A stretch of 64,000 nucleotides of DNA from Limnanthes douglasii subsp. nivea (GCA_036936605.1 JAUPFV010000005.1:192508958-192572957); one strand, 5' to 3'. Counted from the first letter of the stretch, positions 32,085 to 45,206 are shown. Notes: generated by a model from the sequence alone, not told the origin. Numbers and translations are program-made.

Positions 32085-32204
32085 ACTTCATAGGCACTGG
32101 TGTATGGGCTGTCTCGTGGCGATGGGGATTCTTAACCGTTTGTTTTGTATAAGTCATCCTGAAAAGACAATAAATATGTACAATAGTTGTTAAGATGTTA
32201 AAAA

Positions 32205-32355
32205 TGGAGTCACATGTGACTTGGGCAAGTGAAGTCGCACGTGACCACAACTAAACGTAGTCGTATGCACCAATAGGGTATATATGTCGCATGCATCACA
32301 CACCTTCCACGATCGCATGATTTATGTTACAACTAATCGAGACGCATACATCGTG
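32205..32355. repeat. Palindromic motif cluster 3 (upstream of the PMD gene)
   Basis: Perfect palindrome GTCACATGTGAC at 32209-32220, then GTCGCACGTGAC at 32234-32245, GTCGTATGCACC at 32259, GTCGCATGCATC at 32286 and ATCGCATGATTT at 32314. All fit GTCRCAYGYRAC loosely. They lie just 5' of the PMD reading frame, possibly in its promoter. Confidence 0.65.
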
Positions 32356-32359
32356 TGAC

Positions 32360-35300
32360 GAGCAATTGCGATGACTGTAAAACCTTAAGTCTACTAATAC
32401 TGCACCATTTTCATCAAAATCAAATAATGTGATTTGATTTTCGAGTAAGGTTTGATTCTAGAGAGGTTTCGAGAGAGTTTGAGAGAAAAATGGGGAAAAC
32501 GTTGTGAGAACTCTATTAAAAATCTTATATACCTTAGTTTCTACTATGGGTAAATTTATCCAAAATTTGGTGAGAAATCTATAAATTAGGTTTAAGATCC
32601 AGGCGTGTAAAATCCCTCAAAATATGACTTTTTTATAGCATGGCCCTTACTTTTATATCCATATAGGATCAATCTTTCACGTCAGATTATTTGCTGATTT
32701 TAATTTGTATACAACTATTATTATTTAATCTAATAACTTTATTTTTTTTTCTAAACTTCTATAATAAACAACTATTATTATTTAAAAAAAAAACTATTGA
32801 AGCTTTCATATAAGTGTTCAATTTTTTATTTTTAAGTTTTAATGTAACAAGATATACGAATTTTGTTCTTTATACATATTTTTTTAATTTTCCGATAGAA
32901 TTATAGAGTTTTTATTTTATGGTAATTGTTCTTTTTCTCAAACTCGTCTCTAAACATTGTTTTAGGTTTCATCTGCAAACATATCCCACCAATCTCTCTA
33001 ATTTGTCCCCTAGCATAGTTGGATTTTTTTTTGTTCGCGTGTGTATTTTTTTACTCAATTTTGGTTTTGTCTAAGTCAATGGCTTTTTATGTAATCATGA
33101 AACCATTGTTAAATTTGGCTTTTGTATTTGGTTGAGCGAATGTTGCAGAATGCTTTTACGCCTTTTAAAAAAAATATTTACACAATATTCTTTTAATGCG
33201 TATTTGTTTCCCAATAAATTTCATTGTTTCAACTTCATCTTCTCTCACCTCATTTAATATATGGTTCAGGGCTAAGATTTTTAAATCTTCTTCTCACGGT
33301 AACTAGCGTCGCCATAGCAAGGATTGCTTACCTATTCCCCATTTTTTATTGTATTTCTCAACTCTCTCCAAAATACAATATCCTTGTCAAAGATCGCCCT
33401 AAAAATTGGAGCCCCCAATTTCTTTCTTTATTTTTTTATAAATCATTATATTAACTTTTTCACTATCTTTATGTTCTTTTTTGGGAAGTACATTAACAAA
33501 AAACTTCATTTTGTATTTATATGAATTTCCACTTGATGTACCACCATGGTCAATGCACGGAAAAACTTCAAATAAAGGGAAAAAATATGGTTTCTCTGAA
33601 AATCAGGTATGTTGAGGAAAATAACACCACGTTTCAATGCTCAGCCAGAACATACACAATGACGAGCTCTTGTCTATGATGACCCTATTCCTACCTTTGG
33701 TTTAATGTGGAACTTCTTTATCACTTGATACCAAGCCCTCAATCAGTTTATCTCATTCATTTCCTGGAAGGACGACATCGGTCAACAATAATTATTCTAT
33801 CTTAATGCATTCATTCCCTCTCTTTGTACATGCAAGTACCCCACCTTGGTTGAGCTCGAAGTGGGACTTTCACACCCAGGATCAAACATGCAGACTTGCA
33901 CTGGATGAGACGCGTAGTTTGATGGAGAATCGATATAGGTTTTCATATTTTCCATCATCTCATGCCAACATGCAAATCAACAAGGAGGAAGACCAGTCTT
34001 AGACCGATTACAACACCCCAAAACTAAGATGGATCGTCTCACAACTATTTTCTCACGTGATCATTATATTTTTAAAGCCAACTGTCTTGTCCTGGGACCA
34101 TATGATTGTAGTAACTTGCGTCGTCCCGCCTTGCCTGCTTTCATCATTGCTTCTCACTCGTTGGTATCCATCTCTCATGGATCCATATTATCATTGGTCT
34201 GAGTATCTCGACATCTACCAGCCTTTCGAACTTTTTTTAATCATTTAATCCCATGCATCTAAGTCTAATGTTGCAACATTTGGCTCAAATCAATCTATTT
34301 TCATGTCTACCACCCCCCTTATGCATTAACTATCTCTGCGGATATGTGTAACTCTTCTCTTGGGCATGAACAAAACCCATATCCATTTTTCCTAGTCTAT
34401 TTCCCAACTTGTCACATGTTGAAGACTAATTCAACAAGTTTTTCAATCAGTATACCCTAGTTAGGCTCAGATTTACCACAAATATGAGTAGCCCAGTCCA
34501 TGTTACATATCATCCCACAGAGCTCTAAACTCTTCTAAACTCTACTACGAACTTTCTTAATAACCCATAATACAATCCTCATTACACCTTATTAGATCGT
34601 GCATACTTTTATCTCTTCTGTCGTGCCAAATATGCATGCAACATTTGGGACTCCACTTTCTTTTGGAAGTAAACTGGATATGTCATTCTTTTTGTCGTTT
34701 CTTAGATGCAACATTCAAGGACTAGTCATCAACCATCCTATGGTGTATTGTGGTTACACTACCTTTCAAACATTTTGCTCAAGGCCAAGATTGACTAATT
34801 ATTAAGCTCATGCTCTCACCCCTCTAGTGGATATCGTTATTACCACAAGTATAATTTATAATGCGCACCCGCCTCTGGTAAGGACTCATACACCACCTCC
34901 AGTTACTATGTATGCTAATGTTTCATCCCTTCTCTCGTCCATCTTCACCCTCCTAAGATTTGGGCCGGTGTAGTGGTTGCCTCAAAGAATAATAGATACA
35001 TCATAATAGTTTGTTTGAGCATTGCTAGAATTTGTATTTTTATGGATATAACTAGAATTTGGAGGGAATAACGAGTCAAAAATGTTTTCAAGAGAAAAAT
35101 CCTAGATGGATAAACATGCAAATATTAGAGAAAGAAGTTGCCAAAGGTAAAAATAAATTAATAATTGTTCACCCTTCGCGAAAAAAGAAATGTTCCTTTA
35201 CATAGTAACGCTGGTGGGCTTAAGGGCCACATGATTTGTCCATTGATGGTTAACTCAACCCATTATTTTACTAATTTTGATAATATTTACTACTTATTAT

Positions 35301-35380
35301 ATGAAATATCCTTAAAATTACACATTTATTGGGAATATTTTACAAGACTTATATAAAGCCAAATTAACATAATATTCTTC
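32360..35380. other. Long non-coding stretch, no gene recognised
   Basis: AT-rich with T runs (32745, 33030, 33420). All open frames are short and of unlike composition. A region of higher GC at 33600-34950 has retroelement-like texture (stop-broken frames on both strands), but no motif could be assigned. Confidence 0.5.
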
Positions 35381-35880
35381 TGATCTAGTCCGCAATCCGG
35401 ATAAATCTCGGCTTTATCAATAGTCCATCTTGTCATTGTTAAATATATTTGAGTGAGGACTAGCTCTATTGGTGCCTTGGACACGTCTGACCTCCCTTTA
35501 CCATGTTTTCATAATTTAATTCGGAATAATTCGGGTCACCTCTCCATCAAAAATTCTTCTACAAGGATTGTTGACTCGTATTTATGCATCATACATGTTA
35601 TCTTTTCGTACACGTGTTCCTTAGTCACTGGAACTATACCACATGTCTTCAAAATAATTTTTAGATAACTTTCCAAGTACGAAAACATTTCACTTCCATA
35701 TGCTAGTCCTCTAGAAAACATAAGGGAGATGTTATGAAACCTTTCCCCTTCACTAGGCTTATATGGCCGTTGAGGACTCAAAATCTCCTTTATAAATAAA
35801 CTTGAATTCTCACAATCCTCAGTTGCTTACTTTTTAGAGAGAGAGAGAGATAAGAGCTTTACAGAGAGAGAATGTAAAAA
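35380..35880 (+). promoter_or_regulatory. LTR- or promoter-like region with TATA box
   Basis: TTTATAAATAAAC at about 35790-35802 is followed by a (GA)n leader (GAGAGAGAGAGAG, 35839; ACAGAGAGAGAATG, 35861). This arrangement (TATA, repeat-rich leader, then an accessory-type ORF) matches those before antisense ORFs B and C. A Tat LTR is likely but no partner copy is present. Confidence 0.4.
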
Positions 35881-36489
35881 ATTTCTTGATCGTCGTGAGA
35901 AATCCATTATGATCACCTAGCCACTATAAAGCCTTACTGCGATGCTCTTATTCTTCGGGTATCCGACGTTCATAAAAAAGAAATTTACCGCTCTATATTA
36001 GTTTTAGATATCCAAAAAGAGCATATAAAAAGAAAGTCGTTAGGATTATGGACTAGAAGTCGATGCCATTGTATATCAGTCAAACCATCTACTATGGTAA
36101 TTGGACACCAACAAAAAAAACCAAGACATTCACCACTTCGAATTCCAAAACCACTTTGACAACTCTCCGCACTCTGCCCTGGTTAAACTTGTTCTCAGGA
36201 AGACAAGGATGATCACAGACCCTGAATCAGAGAGATAATCCCAACTACTTATCTTATGATGTGCCAAACCAACGACAACTATGTAAGAGTAGAGAAAACA
36301 AGGATAAATACCCTAAAAGGAATAAGTCTCCTCGACCAAAGGAGAAATGATACACAAAGACTAAAGTGTCAACTGGAAAAGTGTTCCATTGGATAAGTGT
36401 ATGATAACCGTACAACCAGAATCAGATGTCCATCGGAAGGTTAACCTAGAACACGTTAGGTCTCTAGAAATTCCCATAGAGTCACAACC

Positions 36490-37660
36490 CTTCGGGAAAT
36501 ACACTTAATTGATGAAAACTTCAAAGAACATGAAGGCCAGGAAACTGCCTATGCCAACCAAAGCAAAGCAGATAACCAACAAGGTGTTGATAACCACCAA
36601 GAAAAGATCGAACACGAGATCCTCACAAAGAAAAAGAAAGCTTCGAAAGGTAAGACAAACAAATTTGATGTGAAGCTCCCCTTAGAAATTGTTGCGGTTC
36701 TTAATAACAAACTTTGCGATGTATATAATAAACATCTAATCATGCTCCACGAGGTAAACTACCAGTATGACTTAGAGTTTGATGAGTATAAACTGCAAGA
36801 CTAATGAGGAATCCTGAGCTCGGTCATGATTTGGTTTCCTATGGTGGGAGAAACCCATTTACCGGTTAAAGATCATGAGTTGGTGGTCTTCCTCGAAATA
36901 CTAAATTGGGGGTTTTCAGTTCACTTTAGACCCTATCCTGGTCGAGTATTTCGAAATAGTGAACATATGCCCCAGTCAGGCCATTCCAAACTTGTGGTTC
37001 TTGATGGCTTGCATCATGACCTCGAGGCTCTTTGAAACTAGGTTCTTCATGGACCAGTTTGTAGGACTTACCACCATATCAAACAACCTTTATGTAACCT
37101 TCTATTCGTTTACCTTGGCGAATAATTTCAAAGTAGTTGATGATATGCTACAAGCTGACAATAAATAGAAACATATATTATTCTATATTTGGGGGCTCTT
37201 TAAAACAAGGTTTGAATCGTCAGTTGATAATCTACATCGAGTCTCTCTCTAAAGTGGAAAAGAAAAAGTATACCTATTTAGAATTGACTTATAACTACAA
37301 GTCTCTAGTTTTTCCTTGGAGCAATAGGGATGATTATGGCATTTGAAGAACACAAAAATACTTCCCATAATATTTTTACCCGGTTGAGCACTTAGGCAAG
37401 AAAAACCTGGTCCAACGAGCTTCATCGGGGTTTCATCCTGACTAACTTGGCTAGTAATCCCAAGTGGAAAAAGGAAGCGAACTCGTAGTTCGTGGTATCG
37501 ATAACATCAAGTGGAAAAAACCCTCTAAAAGTAACCTCTCATATGACACACTCATATTTCAACTCATTCTATTCTTCGTCATCATTGACTCATTCTCTTC
37601 GGATGAATTGGGAAAATGTGCCCCAAACGATGAACTTCTACTAGGGTTCTGAATATCAGA
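36490..37660 (+). pseudogene. Possible Tat-type accessory ORF (putative gypsy-type transposon domain), isolated
   Basis: An open frame about 36490-36805 gives a charged, Lys-rich N-terminal part (HEILTKKKKASKGKTNKFDV) and EVNYQYDLEFDEYKLQ. After a stop the region 36826-37170 reads VVFLEILNWGFSVHFRPYPG, then (other frame) AIPNLWFLMACIMTSRLFET and VGLTTISNNLYVTFYSFTLA. The pattern L-x-W-G-F, P-N-x-W, and a third helix resembles the domain annotated as putative gypsy-type transposon in extra ORFs of Tat elements (recalled family; not searched). No gag or pol lies nearby. It could be a remnant of a deleted element. Confidence 0.4.
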
Positions 37661-37950
37661 ATCATCTCTTTCATGGTGGAATATGACCTTCAAAACAAAT
37701 TTTATAACCATTTTTTTAACAAAGCACTTACTTCCAATAGAGGAGGTTAATAATCAGGCCATGATTTGATTAATGAAGGAAATTTTTATGAATTTTTTCG
37801 CAATTGATAGTGAAAATGACATTATTATAACCTTAAGCAACTACAATAAAGAATGAAGAAGAAAAATAGAAGATGAAATATCGGGCTATCTTTATACTTT
37901 CAGGTAATAAAATCATGATCGTGTATATTTTTTAAATTCAAAGACAAAAA
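37661..37950. other. AT-rich spacer
   Basis: No coding motif or repeat noticed. Confidence 0.5.
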
Positions 37951-39001
37951 TCTAATTTTAGGAAAATATCTTGGATGTACCGCAAAAGCCCAAATTCTAA
38001 GAAATTAACTTTCCGTACACGTGGATTTTTATCTTTATCGTACTCTTCTGCCATGTATTATTATGTAAATATTTCTCTAACGTTATTTTCTAATTAATTT
38101 TAGGAAACCTTCAATTAAACAATGTCTTCAAATATGACCAGGTACAAATTCAAATACACAACAAATTTGGTTATATATTTTTTCTGGATGTACCTACATT
38201 CAACTAGTGTGCCATAGACAAAGATTGCATTCGTATAGCTTTAGTTAGCTTCAACTTTAGCAAACCTTTATCCCAGCATCACCGAATCATTGTCCTACGA
38301 GATTTACCCTTTTCACTACTTCGGCTATGAGAGATTAGTAATTTCTTCACCTTAAAAAATGATTATGGGGTTATCCTCTTGTATTTAGGCGCAATCTGAA
38401 GCAAGTTAGAACTTATATAAAATGCTCTTGATTTAACCATATGTTTTACTCTAGCCAAACGAAACCTCAGAGGTGTCTCATGGTTAGTTCGTGTTAACTC
38501 AGATCTAATTTTAGGAAAATATCTTGGATGTACCGCAAAAGCCCCAATTCTAAGAAATTAAATTTCTATACGCGTGGATTTTTAACTTTATCGTACTCTT
38601 TTGCCATGTATTATTATGTAAATGTTTCTCTAACGTTATTTTCTAATTAATTTTAGAAAACCTTCAATTAAACAATGTCTTCAAATATGACCAGGTACAA
38701 ATTCAAATACACAACAAATTTGATTATTTATTTTTTGTGGATGTACCTACATTCAACTAGTGTGTCATAGACAAAGTTTGCCTTCGTATAGCTTTAGTTA
38801 GCTTCAGCTTCAGCAAGCCTGCATCCCAGCATCACCGAATCATTGTCCTAAGATATTTACCCATTTTACTACTTCGACTAAGAGAGATTAGTCATTTCTT
38901 CACCTTTAAAAATGATTATGGGGTTAAACTCTTGTATATATGCGCAATCTGAAGCAAGTTAGAACTTATATAAAATGCTCCCGATTTAACCATATGTTTT
39001 A
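37951..39001. repeat. Two-copy direct repeat, about 500 bp, period 553
   Basis: Copy 1 starts TCTAATTTTAGGAAAATATC at 37951, copy 2 at 38504. They are colinear with scattered substitutions to CCATATGTTTTA (about 38447 and 38999). A 56-bp spacer, which is one arm of an inverted repeat, separates them. No ORF lies within. Confidence 0.85.
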
Positions 39002-39144
39002 ATAAACCTAGCAGTATGTTGCATGTTAGTTGTACTCTTTTTTTCTAAGGGAGGTCTTGAGTGGCAAATAATGTTAAATAAGGCATAAATAGAGTTAACA
39101 CGAACTAACCAGGAGACACCTCTGAGGTTTCGTTTGGCTAGAGT
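38448..39144. repeat. 53-bp inverted repeat flanking the second copy
   Basis: The left arm 38448-38500 (ACTCTAGCCAAACGAAACCT to GTGTTAACTC) is the reverse complement of 39092-39144 (GAGTTAACAC to GGCTAGAGT) with about one mismatch. The arms flank 591 bp that include repeat copy 2. This may be the terminal inverted repeat of a small non-autonomous element inserted between the two direct repeats. No clear target duplication found. Confidence 0.75.
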
Positions 39145-40217
39145 AAGTTGAAATCATCCATAAGAAACACCAGTGTATCTCAAGACTCTTGAGAGTCCAG
39201 CCAAAGTCAGACTGTGATACAATTTAGGATCAAGAACATTCAACAACAAGCAACTAACTATATAAATAGACGACATTCGTGGTAAAGTAAAAAATAACAA
39301 GTGTCTCGAGTGTTTCACAAATTCTTTACCTTCGTCGACTCTCTCACAAAGACTATGAGAGACTACTAATAAATATGAAATTAGTTCAACCCAATTATTC
39401 GACCCGTGTAAGGAGAAACCTATTGGACTGTATCGTTGATATTAGTTTAGCCAAATGCAAAACTGATGGGTTTAATTATTAGAAATTATAAATAAAACAT
39501 TGGTTACTTTGAAGATAAAAATATATCATCATAAAATCTCTACAAATCGTTTCCAAGAATAATATACAACATGCTAGCCTAAATAATTTAGGTTAAAAAT
39601 TATAACAAACTAATTTGAATGAATGATAAAAAAAAATTATAAAATAGTTTTATTATTATTAATTATTTAATTGTTTGAATATATATTTTTATTATTTTTA
39701 TTTTAAGATTAAACTCGATGTATACTTGTTAGACCCTAAACGGTAATTTTTAATGATATTAGTTTAGCCAAATGCAAAACTGATGGTTTTAATTATTACG
39801 AATTTAAAAATATCAACCAGATTATGATAAAAGAAAAAATTCATTTCTAGTCCAAATATATTAATAGAGACTAGAAATACATAAAATATATTTCATGAGA
39901 ATCTGATTCTTGATGCAATATCTAAATTATATTGTGATAAAATAACTAAAAAGTTTAATAATATGATAATATTATATTTGGAATTTAAATTTTCAAAATT
40001 ACATAATTTTTAAAACATAGAGATTACTAGTCTTATGTTACAACTATTTATTTTTTTCAAAATATTAAAAATAATAAAACTAGTAAACACAAGCATATTG
40101 AAGTTCAACAAAACTAAAAATAGGTAAGTCTTCATTTATATTCATTTATATAAAGTCAGTATTTTATTATATTTATTTATTAAAACAAATACAGTACTAA
40201 TATTAATTTTAATCTAA

Positions 40218-40220
<3 letters not shown>
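39145..40220. other. Non-coding stretch with promoter-like motif and a duplicated 45-mer
   Basis: A TATA-like CTATATAAATAGAC occurs near 39259-39272. The 45-bp segment starting GATATTAGTTTAGCCAAATG is at 39438 and again at 39755. The segment GACTCTCTCACAAAGACTATGAGAG (39340-39365 region) recurs in diverged form near 52930-52955. It looks like a remnant of an unclassified retroelement. Confidence 0.4.

Positions 40221-40280
<60 letters not shown>
40221..40280. repeat. (TA)30 microsatellite
   Basis: Sixty bases of uninterrupted TA dinucleotide, a likely length-polymorphic site. Confidence 0.97.
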
Positions 40281-40286
<6 letters not shown>

Positions 40287-40979
40287 TAAATCAATTTATT
40301 ATATAAGATAACTAAAAAGCAAAATCAAAATGATTGTTTAATTTTTATAGCCTTACATCAACAAATAAGGATTTTATATAGAACTACCAATAATTATAAC
40401 AATAACAATAATTGATTGATGAATATAAATTAATTTTATTTATTATACATAATGAATTTTTAATATATAATTTTTTTTAGAGTGAGTATTGAATATGAAT
40501 CAATTGTTTTGTGATTGTTAGTTTTATGGTGACCGATGGTAGATAATTTATGTTTTAAAGAAGAGTTTGATTTTTGTTGTTCTTGATTCTTGATATGTTA
40601 ATACAATATATAATACTTAGATATTTTTTTATATAATTAAGATAATTTGAGTTGAAAATTAATATAAAATCCATTGAAGTAGGTTATTTTCAATTTTTTG
40701 TTTCTTTAATAGATAATAAAACATATAATATCATAATTTGAGTATTTATTGTAACTTTCTATAATTTTAAAAAGGATAATAGTCGCATATAACATAAATG
40801 AGTTAGGATTGAGAAAATGACTATATCGATCAGATTGTTTTGGTATTACAAAAACTGAACCAAAAAAGATAAAATATATAATATAAAACAACATAAACTG
40901 GGATGACAGGAGAGCAAAATTATTTTGAGTTCATCTTGTGCCAAACTTGATATATTGCCAAAAAATAAACTCAAATAAT
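40281..40979. other. AT-rich spacer
   Basis: Only short frames of low complexity; no domain or repeat seen. Confidence 0.5.
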
Positions 40980-41720
40980 GGCAAGAGCGAGAGGGAGATC
41001 AGTTCAAAACCTTCATAAACCAGGACGACCAATTATGGTCGTTAAGTAAAAAATCGAGCATCGTATGGGCGATGTCTCAGATACATTGAGTGAAAACACA
41101 ATAATAGATGACATGATTGATAGATTCATCACCAGAATGACACATAACACAGTCCATGAGGGGAATTGAGTCCCTGGTTAATAAGATAAGGCAAATAAAA
41201 AAAACACCAAATATGTTGTACTTATGTCATACTAATGCAACCCATTGTCACAAAGAGTAGACGACAAATGGTTTATAAGTGTTCTTTTTATTGTGAATTA
41301 TATGCTTCCACTTTTGGCGGTCCAACAATTGACATCATCCCAATTAATAGTTAGATATGGGAACGAGGGGACAATGTTTTTTATCTTTTGAAAGTTGTGA
41401 TGGTTTTTAGCACTTGTATATCTTATTTGGGTTGACCAGTTCTAGTGTCCATAAAAATGATATCAGAAACTCTAAGATTGTCGTCAGACCTAGAATCACG
41501 AATAACATTTTGCACATAGTGTTAAACCAGTTAGATGAGGAGCAGCCACTGGTCATACCAAAAGGAAATTGACTCATTATTACCGAGCTCTACCTTGTAT
41601 ATTTTGCTAATAGTGATCTTAATCATAAGATTTTCTTCCAAGACCATGAGAAAAAAAAAGGCAAGATTTAAAATCCAATTTTCAATATTTTCAACTTTGT
41701 TCCAATCACACTAAATAGAT
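40980..41720 (-). pseudogene. LINE ORF2 3' fragment 1 (zf-RVT-like end)
   Basis: The minus strand near 41150-41060 encodes DCVMCHSGDESINHVIYYCV followed by FTQC. This CxxC-x-x-G-x-E-S-I-x-H-x-x-x-x-C pattern is the zinc-binding domain at the end of plant LINE reverse transcriptases. Upstream minus-strand pieces such as NESISFWYDQWL (near 41560) match the preceding connector. It is badly mutated. A second, diverged copy lies at 42770-43620 in the same orientation. Confidence 0.6.
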
Positions 41721-41739
41721 TTTTTGTTATTTTTTGGGA

Positions 41740-42200
41740 TAAAAATAAATTATTAAATGATACAGAGTAGAACGCAAAAGAAGCTAGATAGAGGGATAAA
41801 CCCTAATTTTATTTAATCAAAAATTCTCCCCAAACAATGTAAAGAAGATATGTTTATATAAGGTTTCAATTGAAACCCTAAAACTAAAACAAGAAAAATA
41901 CTAAAATATCCTAAATTATTAAAAACTCGAAATAAGCTGATAGATGAGCCCAAATGCCCCAAAAAGCCCATTTGTCACGTGCAAAGCTGGTTACTTGCAT
42001 TCGTGGCGTCGTTTCCTTCGAAACAAAGTGTTGTGGGTCAAAATCAGACATCGGAGCTCCAAACTGTCAATTCACCGCATTCTTCGGGTGATCGCCAGTC
42101 TTCATAAATTCCAGTGCTAAACTGTCTGCATCATTAACTAATTAATGTATTGTCCATACATATGTTAGGGGCATATCACGGAGAATTACATGAAGCCTAA
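41740..42200 (-). repeat. Possible copia LTR edge
   Basis: GATACAGAGTAGAACGC at 41759-41775 resembles the reverse complement of a tRNA-Met-type primer site next to an LTR end. It is followed by AAACCCTAATTTTATTTAAT, common in plant retroelement edges. Weak; there is no second LTR. Confidence 0.25.
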
Positions 42201-42769
42201 AATATCTATACAAAATCTATTGTTATACCTGAATATCTTGAAACATGAAACATAAATATGAAAGATAATTCATATGTAATGGATGGACCCAAATATAATA
42301 GGCCAAGAAACAACACGGGTATCGACATAACCAAAAATATCGCCAAAAGCTGGTAGTATGTCGATAAAAGTATGAACATCGTAAAAACTTGAGCGATGTG
42401 AGTCAAAAACCTTCATATCCAAAAAACAACTACAACTTCCAAAAAAGAGGAGGTGAGAGGTGGGAAATCGTAAATGCGATAGCATGTGAAGAGCCAAAAT
42501 ATATTGAGTTCCAACATTGGCATACGGTATCATAGCCAGTAGACAGGAACAAAGCACAAAATTAGCATGTTGACAAAATCATGAAGTTTGCAAAAACTTG
42601 AGCAATTTGAGACCACAACCGTTCTATCCAAGAGTCAATTGCATCTTCCACTAAAATATGAGTGAAACTGCAATTAATAATAATAAGTTAGAAACTGAGC
42701 ACAAGATGACATCGAACAGATAATCTTGGATCCAAGAAATCTAAATCGTAGGTCAAAAAATATTCGATG

Positions 42770-43620
42770 CAAAACCAAAAAGGTGAGGGCGAGAGAAGAC
42801 TAAAACTTCTTGAGTTTCTCTCCCACCGGATGTGGTAACCGACTGGGCCAAATAAAAAAACGCCAAAGATGGTCGTACCTATCGGAAGACCAATATGATG
42901 TCATCTGGATCCATGATGGATAATCATCTCTATTAAAAGTGAAAAGCAACCTAGATATTTTGAGTCTAAACACACTCATATATAATATGGTTGATCAATT
43001 CAACACAAGAATGGCACAACACACGGTATATAGGGGAATTTGATCCACAACTAATAAGGTTGTAATGGATGGATAACTTACCTTAGATAGAAAAATAAAG
43101 AATAAAGCAATGACGAAGAATATCATACTTATATCAGACTAACCCAACCCACCCTACACCGAAAATGAACGTACAAATTGCAGTGTAAGTATATGTGATT
43201 GTGAATTTTACATCCATATTCTTGACGAACCAATGATGTACATCATCATAGTTGATGCTAGGAGGTGGGAGATAGAGGATGAGATGGTTTATCTACTGGA
43301 AATTATGATAGTATCTAACACTAGTAGACCTTATTTGGGTCGGCCGATTCCAATGTCTATCTAGAATTATGTCACAAACTTTGAGATTGATGCCTAGTCG
43401 CGAGTCACGAATAATATTTTTTCATAGTAAGATGCGAGAGAGGTAAAAATAAGCCACGAGTTGTACCAGAATGATGTATTTTTCCCATTACCAATCGACA
43501 CCCTGTACATTTTTCTATCTAGAGGCCTAAGACATAATTGTTTTCTCAAAATACACGAGGGAGATGATTCAAGATTTAAAGACCAAATTTCTATTGTAGC
43601 ACAGACTAGAGCACTAGATG
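42770..43620 (-). pseudogene. LINE ORF2 3' fragment 2
   Basis: Colinear with 40980-41720: TTCAACACAAGAATGGCACAA against CACCAGAATGACACATAACA, and CTTATTTGGGTCGGCCGATTC against CTTATTTGGGTTGACCAGTTC. Both run in the same orientation with about 1.8 kb offset. They could be two insertions of one LINE family or a segmental duplication followed by drift. No intact frame remains. Confidence 0.55.
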
Positions 43621-45206
43621 GTCTATCATTCTCATGCTAACAACTTTTTCCATTTTGTTATTGAATTTGATTCAATAGCTTTAATTGAAATGTTAGGCTC
43701 TAGAAAATCCCGTACATTTCTCCCTTATTATATTGTTGTTGAAAGTTAATTAAGCCGCAAATGACATTAAAGCACATACACCGTGAACAAAATTTAATTG
43801 GGAATTGGATCTCAAAATGGGTCACACAATCCAAAATCATTTATGATATTGCTATAACTCATACTCCTGCTAAACTTAAGGCCATTATATATTTGGAAAG
43901 AACCAACATGAGTTACTCAAGATTGACTAAATGATTAATCATTCAATATATCATTTCTCTTAATATGTTATAATTCAACAACTTACTTTTTGCTGATATG
44001 AATATTCCTAATCAACTATATCTTCTTTTTTTTTTGCAGCAAAATCATATAGATATTCATAGCAAACGAGTAAGCTATCCCAATAATATATGTACCATAA
44101 TAATGCAATTCAAAAAAAGAATAAAAAAATTTTCCACAATAATTTAAAATTTAGCTCCTAAATCTATCCTAAAATAAAAATCATCAAACGTTTTTAAATA
44201 TACTTTTTGTTTCATCAATAAAATAGTTTATTCTACCAATAATAATAATAAATATGTTAGCTACGCTAATTATCTAAAATTAATTAATAAAACTGTCACA
44301 GATAATTTAGCTAATAAAAATCATATTCATTCATAAATTTCAATGACGATATCCACCCTTATCTAAAAGTATATTATCTTAATAAAAAAAATTAAATGCG
44401 TATAATATTATACTAATTAGTAATATCATTTTATCGTATGAGCCGTCCTCCACAATCAAATGAACACAGTGGGTCCATAATGAACCAGGTAAGCTACCTA
44501 AACTGTCCTCTATTTTCGACATACTATAACAAAATTCCAGAAGGACATAAAAGTCAATGAACCTTCAATCGTTATTGTTGCGTAGAAGAAAAGTCAATAT
44601 CTAACGGTACCTATCAACCGACCACCGATCCACCAATAAATTAAATTCATAAATAAATCAAGGGACTATGCAATTTAACCATGTTAAGTGACAAGCTAAA
44701 TTCTGGGCAATTTGCAACTACGGTCCAATAAATTCGAATATAATTTTTATTTTATTTTTGAATGTGGAAGATATTATTACTACATTTAATTTCGACCCAA
44801 AAAGCGAAGAGACAAGATAGTGTATTTGGTGTATACAGTGACGGATATGTCTGATGTTCAGTGGAGAGTGGAGACCCAAGTCCCTACATCACAGATGACA
44901 AATAATGAATCAAAAGCATATATTATAAGAAGTAGAAGAATCGCATCACTAAAATTAAACTAAAAGGTGAGATAATATAATACTTATTATTTTGGTAATA
45001 AATAGTTTTTATTTCCGAATTTTAGTTTATAAAAATATCAACATTTTAATTTTTTAATTTTTTAATTTCAAATTATATTTTTTAATTATTATCTATATGT
45101 TTAATAATTTATTACTCAATTAAGAAAGACAAAAATATGACATTTTTATTATATTTTTATAATTTAATTTGTTTTATATTTAATTTTCAATATTATACGT
45201 CACGTG
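43621..45206. other. Non-coding AT-rich stretch
   Basis: No gene, no LTR and no clear repeat seen. Confidence 0.5.

Noticed and set aside
25574..32650. Possible MULE terminal inverted repeats (CTATTTTGGGAGATTTTTT near 25602 and its counterpart near 32615-32640)
   Set aside because: About 15 of 19 positions match, but the similarity ends quickly and both sites are low-complexity AT-rich DNA. It is not enough to call a TIR.
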